Shown here one piece after another: positions 1 through 9,751 of a DNA stretch of 64,000 bases (positions are counted from its first letter, which is position 1; each line of letters begins with the position of its first letter). The position numbers and the translations under genes are program-made. The stretch comes from Adhaeribacter terrigena. Its GTDB lineage: Bacteria > Bacteroidota > Bacteroidia > Cytophagales > Hymenobacteraceae. Below the pieces are notes generated by a model. The model made no database searches. It saw nothing but the letters and a program-made list of their open reading frames with translations, and was not told the DNA's origin. The stretch spans positions 86,020-150,019 of the forward strand of contig NZ_JAEHFX010000011.1 in assembly GCF_016623615.1 (NCBI RefSeq), given 5' to 3'.

Positions 1-149
1 AAGGCGTGCGTTCCGGGTTTGTTTACGGCAAAGCTACCGCGCAACATTTAGGCAGAACGACCCAGGTTTGGGAAATCCGCATTACCAACGAAGCCGAGGA
101 ACTGGTTTGCCTGAGCCGCATTACCATGGCCGTAATCGAGAAAAAATAA
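1..149 (+). CDS. Hotdog-fold thioesterase, 3' end only (PaaI/MenI-like)
   Basis: The window opens inside a gene; the reading frame from base 3 gives 48 residues ending in TAA at 147-149. The visible C-terminal part contains YGKATAQHLGRTTQVWEI and SRITMAVI, the late beta strands of PaaI-type hotdog acyl-CoA thioesterases. The next gene (menF) starts about 5 nt downstream, so a role as 1,4-dihydroxy-2-naphthoyl-CoA hydrolase (MenI) in menaquinone synthesis is a reasonable inference, but the N-terminus and catalytic residues lie outside the window. Confidence 0.75.
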   Translation, partial: GVRSGFVYGKATAQHLGRTTQVWEIRITNEAEELVCLSRITMAVIEKK

Positions 150-154
150 ATACT

Positions 155-1408
155 GTGCCCAAGCTTTTAATCGAATCTTTTTATACGGAATTTTCTGTTT
201 CAGAAATTATTGCGGCGCTGTTCAAAACGGCCGTTTCGAAACAGTTTTCATTTTCCGCCTGGCGCTTGCCCTTACAAGACACCCTGCAGCTCAGCGTTAC
301 TTTTGAAAAGGAAATTATCCCGGAAAATTTCCCTCTTGAAAACGCGCCGGCCGGTTTTATCATGCATCCGTTTTCAGTTTCCGGAAAGAATTTAGCTTAT
401 TTTTTAAAAGCAGACCTTTTATTTGAAGCCGATCTGAAGGCCGAGGAAATTTCCGGAGATAACCTGACGGATTCTAAATTTGCTGAAGAATTTTTGTCGA
501 CATTAAAGACTGAATTACTAACGCCGGAAACAGATTCCAATTGGCACGTTGCTGATTCGGATATCCAGGCAACTTCCCGTTCTGATTTCGAAGCTCTGGT
601 CGAAAACGCTATCCTTTTCATTAAAAAAAGTGAGGCCGAAAAAATTGTTCCTTCGCGCACGGCGCAGCAGCCCTTACCGCCGCATTTTTCGCCGGTAGCC
701 GGTTTTATTAATCTTACGCAGCAGTATCCGCTGGCTTTTGTTTCACTGGTTTCGGCTTCGAAAATCGGCACCTGGCTGGGCGCTTCGCCGGAAATTCTGG
801 TGCAGAAAGACCGCCATAATATTTTTAAAACCATGGCCCTGGCCGGCACGCAAAAACTGGTGTCGGGGCAAAACGCGGCCGATGCGATCTGGCGGCAAAA
901 GGAAATTGAAGAGCAAAGCATGGTGGTGCGTTACATCATCAGTTGCTTTAAAAAGATCCGCCTGCGCGAATACGTAGAAACCGGCCCCAGAACGGCGGTT
1001 GCCGGCAACCTGCTGCACCTGCGCTCCGACTTCTGCGTGAACCTGAACGAACAACCCGATTTCCCGACGCTGACTTCCGACATGCTGCATTTGCTCCACC
1101 CCACTTCGGCGGTTTGCGGGCAACCAAAAGCGGCGGCTTTAGATTTTTTACACGAACACGAAAACTACGACCGGAAATACTACAGCGGTTATCTGGGTCC
1201 GGTAAATGTGAACGCCGAAACAGCCATTTTCGTAAACCTGCGCTGCCTGGAACTGCAAAAGAACGAAGCCATTTTATATGCCGGTGCCGGCGTAACGCAA
1301 GATTCCGATCCGCAGAAAGAATGGCTGGAAACTGAATTGAAAATGCAAACTGTAGCCAAAGCGCTGCAAATTTTACCCCTGCCCGATGATACTGCAACCG
1401 GTTACTGA
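155..1408 (+). CDS. menF: Isochorismate synthase (menaquinone pathway)
   Basis: Chorismate-binding enzyme that isomerises chorismate to isochorismate, the first committed step to menaquinone; cytoplasmic. The C-terminal two thirds carry family signatures: GTWLGASPEIL, KTMALAGTQK, EIEEQSMVVRYI, LHPTSAVCGQPK and LYAGAGVT. The frame is open back to base 68, but that part overlaps the upstream thioesterase, so I place the start at GTG 155, six bases after the upstream stop; this gives 417 residues, a normal size. The last 23 bases overlap menD, indicating translational coupling. Anthranilate or salicylate synthases share the fold, but the menD overlap makes MenF the best name. Confidence 0.9.
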   Translation: MPKLLIESFYTEFSVSEIIAALFKTAVSKQFSFSAWRLPLQDTLQLSVTFEKEIIPENFPLENAPAGFIMHPFSVSGKNLAYFLKADLLFEADLKAEEISGDNLTDSKFAEEFLSTLKTELLTPETDSNWHVADSDIQATSRSDFEALVENAILFIKKSEAEKIVPSRTAQQPLPPHFSPVAGFINLTQQYPLAFVSLVSASKIGTWLGASPEILVQKDRHNIFKTMALAGTQKLVSGQNAADAIWRQKEIEEQSMVVRYIISCFKKIRLREYVETGPRTAVAGNLLHLRSDFCVNLNEQPDFPTLTSDMLHLLHPTSAVCGQPKAAALDFLHEHENYDRKYYSGYLGPVNVNAETAIFVNLRCLELQKNEAILYAGAGVTQDSDPQKEWLETELKMQTVAKALQILPLPDDTATGY

Positions 1409-3077
1409 TATTGCCGAAATCTGCGCCCGCCTGGGTTTGAAAAACGTAGTGCTTTCGCCGGGTTCGCGTTGCGCGCCGCTTACCATAGCCTTTGCCCGCC
1501 ACCCTGAAATGCTGGTAAAAACCGTTTCCGACGAACGCGCCGCCGCTTTTACTGGTCTGGGAATGGCGCAGATCTCGAATAAAGCTACCGTGTTGGTTTG
1601 CACTTCCGGCACGGCGGCTTACAATTACGCCCCGGCCATAGCCGAAGCTTTTTACCAGCAAATTCCGCTGTTGATTTTAACTGCCGACCGTCCGAATGAA
1701 TGGGTGGACCAGCAGGACGGCCAGACGATACGGCAAACGAATATTTACCAGAACCACATCAAGCAAAGCTTTACTTTTCCGGCCGACTTTACGCACCCCG
1801 ATGCCGTCTGGCACGCGCACCGGCTGGTTTCGGAAGCCATTAACCTGGCGCATACCTTTCCATTCGGGCCGGTGCACATCAATATTCCCTTGCGCGAACC
1901 TTTTTACCCGAATCCGGACGAAGTTTTTAGCTACACCAAGAACCTGAAAATCATCCGGGAAACGGAACCTGCCTTGGAACTTTCAGATAAACAATCGGAG
2001 GTTTTGAAAGCGGAACTGCAGCAGTTTAATAAGATCCTGATCGTGGCTGGGCAGCAAATGCCGGATGAGGAATTACAGGAAGCAGTTACGAGTTTTTGTG
2101 CCGGAAACCATAGCGTTTTGGTAAGCGATGTGATCTCGAATTTCAACGCTGAAAACACTATTAAGCACCAGGATGTTTTCCTGAACGCCAAAAACCCTGC
2201 CGCGCAAAACCTGCACCCGGACCTATTGATCACATTCGGCAAATCGGTTATTTCTAAAAACCTGAAATTATTTCTACGGAAGTCGCCGAACTTGCAGCAC
2301 TGGCATATTCAGCCCGCCGGACAAGTGGCCGATACGTTTCAGGCGCTAACCAAAATTATCCGCTGCGAACCTGTAAGTTTTTTCCGGAAAATCGCTACCG
2401 TTTCAGGCATAAAAACTACTCCGGAATTTGCCAAAAACTGGCAGCAACAGGACGCGCGCGCGGCAAACCATTTAACCAATTTCTTTCAGAATAAACCTTT
2501 TAACGAATTTTCGGCTTACTGGCTGGCCCTCCAACATTTGCCGGAAAACAGCATTTTGCACGTAGCCAACAGCATGGCGGTGCGTTACGCTAATTTAATT
2601 GGATTACCGTCAGGAAAGAAGATTCTGGTAACGGCTAACCGCGGCACCAGCGGGATAGATGGCTGCACCAGCACAACGGTGGGAAATGCCTGGGAAAGCA
2701 GAAAATTAACGACCATTTTCACCGGCGACCTGGCTTTCTTCTACGACCGTAACGGCTTATGGCACAATTACCTGCCAGCCAATTTACGCATCATCGTTTT
2801 CAATAACCAGGGGGGCGGCATTTTCCGCTTAATCGACGGCCCGAGCAATCAACCGGAGTTAGACGAATACTTCGAAACGCGGCAAGTGCTGCAGGCTGAA
2901 AATACGGCCCGGGATTTCGGGATGAAGTATTTTAAGTCTGCAACCGAAGCGGAATTGGTAAAGATCCTTCCGGAGTTTTATGAGCAAAACGGCGCTGCAA
3001 TTCTGGAAATAATGACCGAGAATTTAGCCAACGCCACCGTTTTCAAGGAATTTAAAAACAGTTTCGAAACGAACTAA
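1386..3077 (+). CDS. menD: SEPHCHC synthase (2-succinyl-5-enolpyruvyl-6-hydroxy-3-cyclohexene-1-carboxylate synthase)
   Basis: Thiamine-diphosphate enzyme joining isochorismate and 2-oxoglutarate, second step of menaquinone synthesis. The 563 residues show the N-terminal VVLSPGSRCAPLTIAF motif, the central domain, and the C-terminal ThDP region with RGTSGIDGCTSTTVGNAW, GDLAFFYDRNGLW and NNQGGGIFR. ATG 1386 lies inside the 3' end of menF. Two stretches (2091-2120 and, more weakly, 2389-2419) match the dispersed motif of this genome although they are ordinary coding sequence here. A terminator-like hairpin follows at 3136. Confidence 0.95.
   Translation: MILQPVTDIAEICARLGLKNVVLSPGSRCAPLTIAFARHPEMLVKTVSDERAAAFTGLGMAQISNKATVLVCTSGTAAYNYAPAIAEAFYQQIPLLILTADRPNEWVDQQDGQTIRQTNIYQNHIKQSFTFPADFTHPDAVWHAHRLVSEAINLAHTFPFGPVHINIPLREPFYPNPDEVFSYTKNLKIIRETEPALELSDKQSEVLKAELQQFNKILIVAGQQMPDEELQEAVTSFCAGNHSVLVSDVISNFNAENTIKHQDVFLNAKNPAAQNLHPDLLITFGKSVISKNLKLFLRKSPNLQHWHIQPAGQVADTFQALTKIIRCEPVSFFRKIATVSGIKTTPEFAKNWQQQDARAANHLTNFFQNKPFNEFSAYWLALQHLPENSILHVANSMAVRYANLIGLPSGKKILVTANRGTSGIDGCTSTTVGNAWESRKLTTIFTGDLAFFYDRNGLWHNYLPANLRIIVFNNQGGGIFRLIDGPSNQPELDEYFETRQVLQAENTARDFGMKYFKSATEAELVKILPEFYEQNGAAILEIMTENLANATVFKEFKNSFETN
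2091..2120 (+). repeat. Dispersed ~30-bp motif, copy inside menD
   Basis: Reads AGTTTTTG, spacer, GGAAACCATAGCGTTTTG. It is in frame in menD (residues SFCAGNHSVLV), so it is either an exapted insertion or a chance match favoured by codon use. Confidence 0.55.
2389..2419 (-). repeat. Dispersed motif, weak copy inside menD
   Basis: Plus strand reads AAATCGCTACCGTTTCAGGC followed by ATAAAAACT, the reverse orientation of the motif, in coding sequence. Weaker match than most. Confidence 0.3.
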
Positions 3078-3135
3078 GCGTAATCCGGAAGCATAAAACG
3101 CGATTTTCCCCAACCCTTATTTACATTTCCTGAAT

Positions 3136-3179
3136 AGCAAGCTTCCCGGTTTTAACATCCATGGAGCTTGCTGTTTTTA
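3136..3179 (+). terminator. Probable rho-independent terminator after menD
   Basis: AGCAAGCT (3136-3143) pairs with AGCTTGCT (3165-3172) and is followed by GTTTTTATTT. The loop is rather long, so efficiency is uncertain. Confidence 0.5.
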
Positions 3180-3311
3180 TTTAAAAGCATTTCCCTTCGC
3201 CGGTTCAAAAACCCTTTTTACTAAAAAAACACTTTTATTCCGGAAGTTTTTCTGCATAACCCGTACATAATAATCAGTGAATCATGGTGTTAAACTTAAA
3301 TTTTATTGGTT

Positions 3312-3779
3312 ATGCATGTTACCGACGATATCAACCACATGACCCGGAATATTGACCGGTGGGCGGTTAAACATCACCCATACGTGCTCGAATATTTACG
3401 CATTGCGCTTGGGATTTTTATTTTTATTAAAGGCGTTATGTTCATATCAGATTACCGCAGCCTGCAGCACATGATCGAGATCAGCCACTTCCAGGGTTAT
3501 GCTATGGGAATTGCGCACCTGGTTGCTTTCGCTCATTTGGCCGGCGGACCGATGATCGCCCTGGGTTTGAAAACGCGTTTTGCCTGTCTGCTTCAAATTC
3601 CGATCCTGATCGGGGCTGTACTGTTTACCAGCTTTGGCAAAGGCATTTACGCCGAAAATTATTACCTGGTAGAAGCTTCCATTACCCTTATGCTACTGAT
3701 CTTTTACGCTTTTTACGGCTCCGGTTATATATCTTTAGACCGTAAACTCCGCGACAATACCAAAGACATTTTATATTGA
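3312..3779 (+). CDS. DoxX-like integral membrane protein
   Basis: About 155 residues with four hydrophobic helices (roughly residues 26-46, 66-86, 91-108 and 116-137) and a charged C-terminal tail, the layout of DoxX/DUF417-type small membrane proteins. The frame also has a TTG six bases upstream, but ATG 3312 is preferred. DoxX family members are often tied to redox or quinone functions; placement between menD and menB is compatible with that, but no specific activity can be assigned. It has its own strong terminator (3802-3837), so it is probably transcribed alone. Confidence 0.7.
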   Translation: MHVTDDINHMTRNIDRWAVKHHPYVLEYLRIALGIFIFIKGVMFISDYRSLQHMIEISHFQGYAMGIAHLVAFAHLAGGPMIALGLKTRFACLLQIPILIGAVLFTSFGKGIYAENYYLVEASITLMLLIFYAFYGSGYISLDRKLRDNTKDILY

Positions 3780-3801
3780 GCGCAAAAGGTGCTCTTCCCC
3801 G

Positions 3802-3837
3802 ATAGCCCGGCCCCCTAGGAACCGGGCTATTTTTTTT
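3802..3837 (+). terminator. Rho-independent terminator
   Basis: ATAGCCCGG (3802-3810) pairs with CCGGGCTAT (3822-3830), followed by eight T residues. Confidence 0.85.
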
Positions 3838-3973
3838 CCCTTTCCGGCGTAGTTGTGAATTTCCGTAGCAGTTGTGAAAGCGCAGCAGAATTGCTTACTT
3901 TTGAGGCTGAAATTTTCGCTTGCAAAATGGTAGGGTTTTGCAGCTAAAAACTCCAAACTTCAAAAAAAAGAGC

Positions 3974-4798
<825 letters not shown>

Positions 4799-4912
4799 TG
4801 GTTGTGGGTTGTTCGTTTTTGGTTCTTAACTGAAGAACGGAAGGGAAAATGTTTTTCAAAAGCTAAAAACAAATAAAAAAGCCTTGCGCAAACCTGAATT
4901 TCAAAGCTATTT

Positions 4913-5287
4913 ATGAAAGAAATAGTAGCCGTTTTTATTGGCGGCGGTTTAGGCAGCCTTGCGCGCTATGGCTTGGCTCGGTCGCTGAACACGGTTGCCG
5001 GGCTCGGATTTCCGGCTGGTACCTTTCTCGCCAATGTGCTCGCCTGCCTTATATTAGGTTTCGTGGTCGGTTTGGCAGAGCAGCGATTGGTTTTTTCGCC
5101 GGTTATGCGCATTTTCTGGGCAGTTGGTTTTTGCGGCGGTTTCAGCACGTTTTCTACTTTCAGTTACGAAAACCTGTTGCTGTTTCAAAACGGGCAAAAC
5201 GGCACAATGCTTATCTACCTGGTACTGAGCCTGGTGCTTTGCGTGATTGCCGTTTTTAGCGGGCAGTTTTTAGCTGCAAAACTATAG
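4913..5287 (+). CDS. crcB: Fluoride ion channel CrcB/FluC
   Basis: Small membrane protein (124 residues, four helices) of the Fluc family that exports fluoride as a dual-topology dimer. The signatures GGGLGSLARYGLAR near the N-terminus and GFCGGFSTFSTFSYE in the third helix region are diagnostic. I looked for a fluoride riboswitch in the 115 bases upstream and could not recognise one. A strong terminator follows at 5314. Confidence 0.93.
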   Translation: MKEIVAVFIGGGLGSLARYGLARSLNTVAGLGFPAGTFLANVLACLILGFVVGLAEQRLVFSPVMRIFWAVGFCGGFSTFSTFSYENLLLFQNGQNGTMLIYLVLSLVLCVIAVFSGQFLAAKL

Positions 5288-5313
5288 CCTTTTTTAGCAA
5301 AGAAATTCCGGAA

Positions 5314-5347
5314 AGAGCCGCTGACATTTTCAGCGGCTCTTTTTATT
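5314..5347 (+). terminator. Rho-independent terminator after crcB
   Basis: AGAGCCGCTGA (5314-5324) pairs with TCAGCGGCTCT (5330-5340), followed by TTTTATTT. Confidence 0.9.
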
Positions 5348-5420
5348 TCAGTTAAACTGCTTTTTAAAATTTAGCTTAAACCCACTGCCGCCGTAACTTT
5401 ACCGGTTAAAAACTTGTACC

Positions 5421-5462
5421 AACAACCAACAACCAACAACCAACAACCAACAACCAACAACC
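5421..5462 (+). repeat. Heptanucleotide tandem repeat (AACAACC)x6 abutting menE start
   Basis: Six perfect copies of AACAACC run from 5421 to 5462, followed by AACC and then the menE start codon at 5468. The tract occupies the place where a ribosome binding site and 5' leader should be. A 7-nt unit changes spacing without keeping frame, as in contingency loci. An in-frame upstream TTG at 5414 would translate the tract. Confidence 0.95.
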
Positions 5463-5467
5463 AACCA

Positions 5468-6586
5468 ATGCAAAGCCTGCTGCTGAACGGAAAAGTTTTT
5501 TATTACGATGAAATTGCGGCCTATTCTTTCCGCAATAGCATTCCGCTGAATGGTTACGAAGCCAAAACCCTGGAACTTTGCCGCGACTGGCTGAACGGGG
5601 TGCAGGAATTTTCGATCCAGACTTCCGGTTCTACGGGGGCGCCTAAAGTCATTACGCTCACGCGCCAGCAACTGGAAGCCAGCGCTCAGGCAACCATCAA
5701 AGCCTTAAACGTTCAGCAAAAAGACCGCGCCTTAGTTTGTTTAAATACCGAGACGGTGGGTGGCTTAATGCTGCTCGTACGCGGTTTTTTAGGCGACATG
5801 CAACTAACGATCATCGAACCAACCGCCAATCCGCTTGCTGTTTTACCTCCTGAATGTTCGTTTGAATACGCTTCTTTCGTACCGATGCAAATGCAGGAAA
5901 TGCTGGTTTTTAGCACCGAAAGCATAGCGTTTTTTAACCGGATGAAAGCCATATTAGTCGGCGGTGCGCCAGTTTCGTATAATTTACAGCAGCAGATTTC
6001 CCAGCTTTCCGTGCCGGTTTCCCATACCTATGGCATGACAGAAACGGCCTCGCACGTTGCGCTGAAACGCCTGAATGGCCCGGATGCCTCGCCTTATTTT
6101 AAAACCCTGCCGGGCGTAGAAATTTCTACCGACGATCGCGGCTGCCTAATTTTAAAAGGCGCGCAAACCAATTTTGAAACGATCATTACCAACGACTTGG
6201 TAAATATTATTGATTCTGAAACCTTCGAATGGCTGGGCCGTGCGGATTTTGTGATCAATTCCGGGGGCGTAAAAATCCAGGCCGAAAAAGTGGAAATGAC
6301 CCTGGAAACAACCCTGGCCCAACTCGGAATTACCACCAACAGCTTTATTACTTCCCTTCCGGACGAAAAATTAGGCGAAAAAGTAGTGGCCGTGCTGGAG
6401 CATCATTTCCTGGATCAGGTGCGGGAGGCGCAACTCCGGGAAAAACTGCAAAGTGTGCTTTCCCGCTACGAAATTCCTAAAATCTTTCTTTTCCTGCCGG
6501 AATTCAAAAAAACCACTTCCGGAAAACTCGACCGCCGCCAAACCCTGCAAGCTGCCTTAACCTTCAGCAAAACCCACCGGTTTTAA
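5468..6586 (+). CDS. menE: o-succinylbenzoate-CoA ligase
   Basis: Adenylate-forming (ANL superfamily) enzyme activating o-succinylbenzoate to its CoA ester for MenB. The 372-residue product has the phosphate loop TSGSTGAPKVITLT near residues 51-64, the HTYGMTETASHVALK A5 motif, the ADFVINSGGVKIQAEKVE hinge region, and the C-terminal catalytic lysine in TTSGKLDRR. It is shorter than typical 450-500-residue MenE, as is usual in Bacteroidota. I place the start at ATG 5468; the frame extends through the heptamer repeat to 5414. The repeat could tune or switch expression. Confidence 0.9.
   Translation: MQSLLLNGKVFYYDEIAAYSFRNSIPLNGYEAKTLELCRDWLNGVQEFSIQTSGSTGAPKVITLTRQQLEASAQATIKALNVQQKDRALVCLNTETVGGLMLLVRGFLGDMQLTIIEPTANPLAVLPPECSFEYASFVPMQMQEMLVFSTESIAFFNRMKAILVGGAPVSYNLQQQISQLSVPVSHTYGMTETASHVALKRLNGPDASPYFKTLPGVEISTDDRGCLILKGAQTNFETIITNDLVNIIDSETFEWLGRADFVINSGGVKIQAEKVEMTLETTLAQLGITTNSFITSLPDEKLGEKVVAVLEHHFLDQVREAQLREKLQSVLSRYEIPKIFLFLPEFKKTTSGKLDRRQTLQAALTFSKTHRF
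5905..5935 (+). repeat. Dispersed motif, copy inside menE
   Basis: Reads GGTTTTTAGC, spacer, GAAAGCATAGCGTTTTTTAA in coding sequence (residues LVFSTESIAFFN). Confidence 0.5.
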
Positions 6587-6617
6587 GATTTGAAGATTTG
6601 AAGATTTGAAGATTTGG
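6587..6617 (+). repeat. Octanucleotide repeat (GATTTGAA)x~4
   Basis: Three perfect GATTTGAA copies and a partial fourth (GATTTGG) begin directly after the menE stop codon. Similar words recur at 36052-36080. Confidence 0.9.
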
Positions 6618-6836
6618 AAATTGGAAAAATGGAAGGTTTAGAATCTTTTGAAAATTTCAAAAGGCAGAATCGAACGCTTTTAAAATAAATAAGGAAGCAT
6701 TTTTACCTTCAATTTTCCCTCAACTCATCAACCTCATTCTGTGGTGCAAAGGCCAAGCAGTGGCGTTTCCATTCAGCTCTTTAGCATAGCGGCTTTTCCC
6801 GCAAAGCAAAATCAATAAGAATCCTTCAGCTTTAAT

Positions 6837-6869
6837 AAAACGCTAAGGTTTCAGCGCTACAAAGTCAGA
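6837..6869 (-). repeat. Dispersed motif copy
   Basis: Plus strand AAAACGCTAAGGTTTCAGCG then CTACAAAGTCAG. Confidence 0.6.
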
Positions 6870-6972
6870 AGAACAAAAGCAATCTTTTCCACCATTTCAT
6901 AAATTCCCTCATTTTCTAATTCAATCACTCAATCATTCTCTCATTCAACCATTCCTCCGCCTAAAAACCTTT

Positions 6973-7005
6973 AAAAACGGTATCATTTCCGGGCTAAAAA
7001 GTCAG
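6973..7005 (-). repeat. Dispersed motif copy
   Basis: Plus strand AAAAACGGTATCATTTCC then GGGCTAAAAAGTCAG; one of the best copies. Confidence 0.75.
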
Positions 7006-7087
7006 AAATTAAAGATGGCTTTGTATAATAAATTGCAAAGTGTTTCATTTGTATAGTTAATAGAATTCTTCTGACTTAAAACAAATT

Positions 7088-9223
7088 ATGAAGTTCACCA
7101 AAAATTCTGCCTCCGCGCTCATTATTGCAGGAATGCTTTTAGCCGGTTGCACCAAAGCTACGGCCCCAACGGCTTCCGATAACCAGCGTGTTTCCAAAGA
7201 CATGCGCGTTGAAATAGCAGATAAACCCGGAAACCGTGCTCTTACCCTTGATCAGGTCCCCAACTTCGAATACATTACCGATCAGTTTGCCGACGTGCGC
7301 ATTTTGCGTTACCAGGTTCCGGGTTTTGAGCAACTTGAACCGCAGCAGAAAGAATTGCTGTATTATTTATACGAAGCCGCCCTTTCCGGCCGCGACATTA
7401 TTTACGATCAGAATTTCAAGCATAACCTGCGCATCCGTCGCACCTTAGATGCCATTGCCGAAAATTATAAAGGCGACCGCAATTCCGAAGATTTCAAAAA
7501 ATTCATGACCTATACCAAACGGGTATGGTTCTCGAACGGAATTCACCACCACTACTCTACTGCTAAGTTTTTACCGGAATTCAGCCAGGCGTACTTTGCG
7601 GAGCTGGTAAAAAATTCACCGAATGCTAAATTCCCTTTGCAGCAAGGCGAAACGACCGACCAGCTGGTAAAAACCCTTACGCCGATCATGTTCGATCCGA
7701 AAGTAGCTGCTAAACGTGTTAACCAAGCTTCCGGCCAGGATCTGGTTGCTACTTCGGCAAACAATTTTTATGAAGGCGTAACGCAGAAAGAAGTAGAAGC
7801 TTTTTATACGAAAAAAGAGAACAAGAACGATCCAACCCCGGTTTCGCACGGCCTGAACTCCAAGCTGGTAAAAGAAGGCGGCGTGGTAAAAGAAAAGGTT
7901 TGGAAAGTGGGCGGCATGTACGATCCGGCCATTGTAAAAATAGTTTACTGGCTGGAAAAAGCGCAGGCAGTAGCAACCGATCCGGCTCAAAAAGAATCCT
8001 TGGCGAAATTAATTCAGTACTACAAAACCGGCGACCTGAAAACCTGGGACGAATACAATATTGCCTGGGTGAACGACGTAAACTCTCCAATTGACGTGGT
8101 AAACGGCTTTATTGAAGTGTACGGCGACCCGCTGGGCATGAAAGCTTCTTACGAATCGGTAGTTTCTTTCAAAGATATGGAAGCCACCAAACGCATTAAA
8201 GCCATCGGCGATCAGGCGCAGTGGTTCGAAGATAACTCTACTTTGTTGCCGCAGCACAAAAAGAAGAACGTAAAAGGCATTACCGCCAAAGTTATTACCG
8301 TGGTTGTAGAAGCCGGCGATGCCGCCCCCACTACCCCGATCGGTATTAACCTGCCAAACGCCAACTGGATCCGCAAAGATCATGGTTCCAAATCGGTTAA
8401 CTTAGGCAACATTGTAAATGCCTATAACCAGGCTGGCTCTAAAGGCAGCGCCTTAAGCGAGTTTGCCTGGAGCCCGGAAGAAATTGAGCGTTCTAAAAAA
8501 TACGGCGGTTTAGCCGGCGATCTGCATACCGACATGCATGAGGTTATCGGCCACGCTTCCGGACAAATTAACCCCGGAGTTGGTACGCCAAAACAAACCC
8601 TGAAAAGCTACGCCTCTACCATAGAAGAAGGCCGCGCTGACCTGGTAGCGTTGTATTATGTAATGGACCCGAAACTGGTTGAGATTGGCGTAATGCCAAG
8701 CCTGGAAGTAGGTAAAACCGAATACGACGGGTACATCCGCAACGGCCTGATGACGCAGCTATCGCGTTTAGCGCCGGGCGAAGACGTAGAAGAAGCGCAC
8801 ATGCGTAACCGCCAGATGGTTGCAAAATGGGCTTATGAACTTGGTAAAAAAGAAAACGTGATCGAGAAAAAAGTACGCGATGGCAAAACCTATTTCGTAG
8901 TGAACGATTACAACAAACTGCGTGGCATTTTTGGTCAGCAGCTCCAGGAATTACAGCGCTTAACTTCCGAAGGCGATTACAAGGCGGCTGAAAAGCTGGT
9001 AGAAACCTACGGCGTGAAAGTGGACCAGGAACTGCACAAAGAAGTGTTGGCCCGTTACGCAAAACTGAATATTCCGCCTTATTCCGGTTTCATTCAGCCT
9101 AAATTAACGCCGGTAATGCAAAACGGTAAAATGGTAGATGTTAAGATCGAATATCCGGCCGACTTCACCCAGCAAATGCTTGAGTTTGGTAAAAATTATT
9201 CGCACCTGCCCCACGTAAACTAA
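7088..9223 (+). CDS. Dipeptidyl peptidase III-like zinc peptidase (family M49), lipoprotein
   Basis: 711-residue zinc metallopeptidase that removes dipeptides from the N-terminus of short peptides. An N-terminal signal ends in the lipobox LLAGC (Cys near residue 21), so the enzyme is probably anchored in the cell envelope. The zinc motif is HEVIGH at residues 484-489, with the third ligand and partner in EEGRAD near 513-518, matching the M49 pattern HExxGH...EECRAD (here G replaces C, as in other bacterial members). The length agrees with the family. It appears monocistronic: a terminator follows at 9253. Envelope peptide scavenging is the likely role, an inference. Confidence 0.92.
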   Translation: MKFTKNSASALIIAGMLLAGCTKATAPTASDNQRVSKDMRVEIADKPGNRALTLDQVPNFEYITDQFADVRILRYQVPGFEQLEPQQKELLYYLYEAALSGRDIIYDQNFKHNLRIRRTLDAIAENYKGDRNSEDFKKFMTYTKRVWFSNGIHHHYSTAKFLPEFSQAYFAELVKNSPNAKFPLQQGETTDQLVKTLTPIMFDPKVAAKRVNQASGQDLVATSANNFYEGVTQKEVEAFYTKKENKNDPTPVSHGLNSKLVKEGGVVKEKVWKVGGMYDPAIVKIVYWLEKAQAVATDPAQKESLAKLIQYYKTGDLKTWDEYNIAWVNDVNSPIDVVNGFIEVYGDPLGMKASYESVVSFKDMEATKRIKAIGDQAQWFEDNSTLLPQHKKKNVKGITAKVITVVVEAGDAAPTTPIGINLPNANWIRKDHGSKSVNLGNIVNAYNQAGSKGSALSEFAWSPEEIERSKKYGGLAGDLHTDMHEVIGHASGQINPGVGTPKQTLKSYASTIEEGRADLVALYYVMDPKLVEIGVMPSLEVGKTEYDGYIRNGLMTQLSRLAPGEDVEEAHMRNRQMVAKWAYELGKKENVIEKKVRDGKTYFVVNDYNKLRGIFGQQLQELQRLTSEGDYKAAEKLVETYGVKVDQELHKEVLARYAKLNIPPYSGFIQPKLTPVMQNGKMVDVKIEYPADFTQQMLEFGKNYSHLPHVN

Positions 9224-9252
9224 AAAACGCTATCGTTTTCAGCTAAAAAAGT
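9223..9252 (-). repeat. Dispersed motif copy between stop codon and terminator
   Basis: Plus strand AAAAAACGCTATCGTTTTCA then GCTAAAAAAGT, directly after the DPP III stop and before its terminator. Confidence 0.75.
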
Positions 9253-9751
9253 AAAGCCCTGAAAGACTTCTTTCAGGGCTTTTTCATTTTTAATACCCGA
9301 AGAGCCTGCACCACAACAGAAAATCTGAAACCCGCCTGTTCTGGAAGCTGCATCCTAATTACCGGCACCTAAAATTATGCGCTTTATGTTAATATTCAAT
9401 TAATACAATACAAGTTTCCTGGAAACAATCCGTAATAAAGTCGGATCAAACTAAATCTTCCATTTTCATAACGCGGGGAATTAAAAACACCCCGGTACAA
9501 ATGCCTGATAGTAAAACAGTATAAATTGATTTTCCATTAAATATTAGGATTTACCATATAACGAAATAGGCAAAATTATTCCTTTAACACCCAAATTTAT
9601 TCAGTTGGCGGAAAAAATTTCCCGGTAAAATATAATACTGTCATCTTTGTATCAGTAAAGTATCCGAGTAAACCAAGATCGCCTGAAATATTCTGAAACG
9701 ATCTGTTGCACGTTACTACTTTGAAAATGGATCTTAATTTTTTTGAATTCG
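9224..9751. other. Intergenic region before the STAS gene
   Basis: Contains a dispersed motif and the terminator at 9253, then about 450 A+T-rich bases with no recognisable gene. CATCTTTG at 9642-9649 resembles a Bacteroidota -7 element, but its -33 partner is not convincing. Confidence 0.6.
9253..9290 (+). terminator. Rho-independent terminator
   Basis: AGCCCTGAAAG (9255-9265) pairs with CTTTCAGGGCT (9270-9280), followed by TTTTCATTTT. Confidence 0.88.

Larger units (their letters stand above)
6587..7087. other. Intergenic region with simple repeats and two dispersed motifs
   Basis: About 500 bases without a gene. It holds GATTTGAA repeats (6587-6617), CAATCATT-type short words (6915-6955) and dispersed motif copies at 6837-6869 and 6973-7005. 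The A+T-rich 7015-7060 stretch probably contains the promoter for the next gene, but no clean consensus was seen. Confidence 0.7.

Noticed and set aside
4799..4912. Fluoride riboswitch upstream of crcB
   Set aside because: The conserved pseudoknot sequences could not be found in the 114 bases upstream.
5421..5462. AACAACC tract as part of the MenE protein
   Set aside because: Translation from TTG 5414 would add a repetitive YQQPTTNN stretch absent from MenE; ATG 5468 gives the family start.
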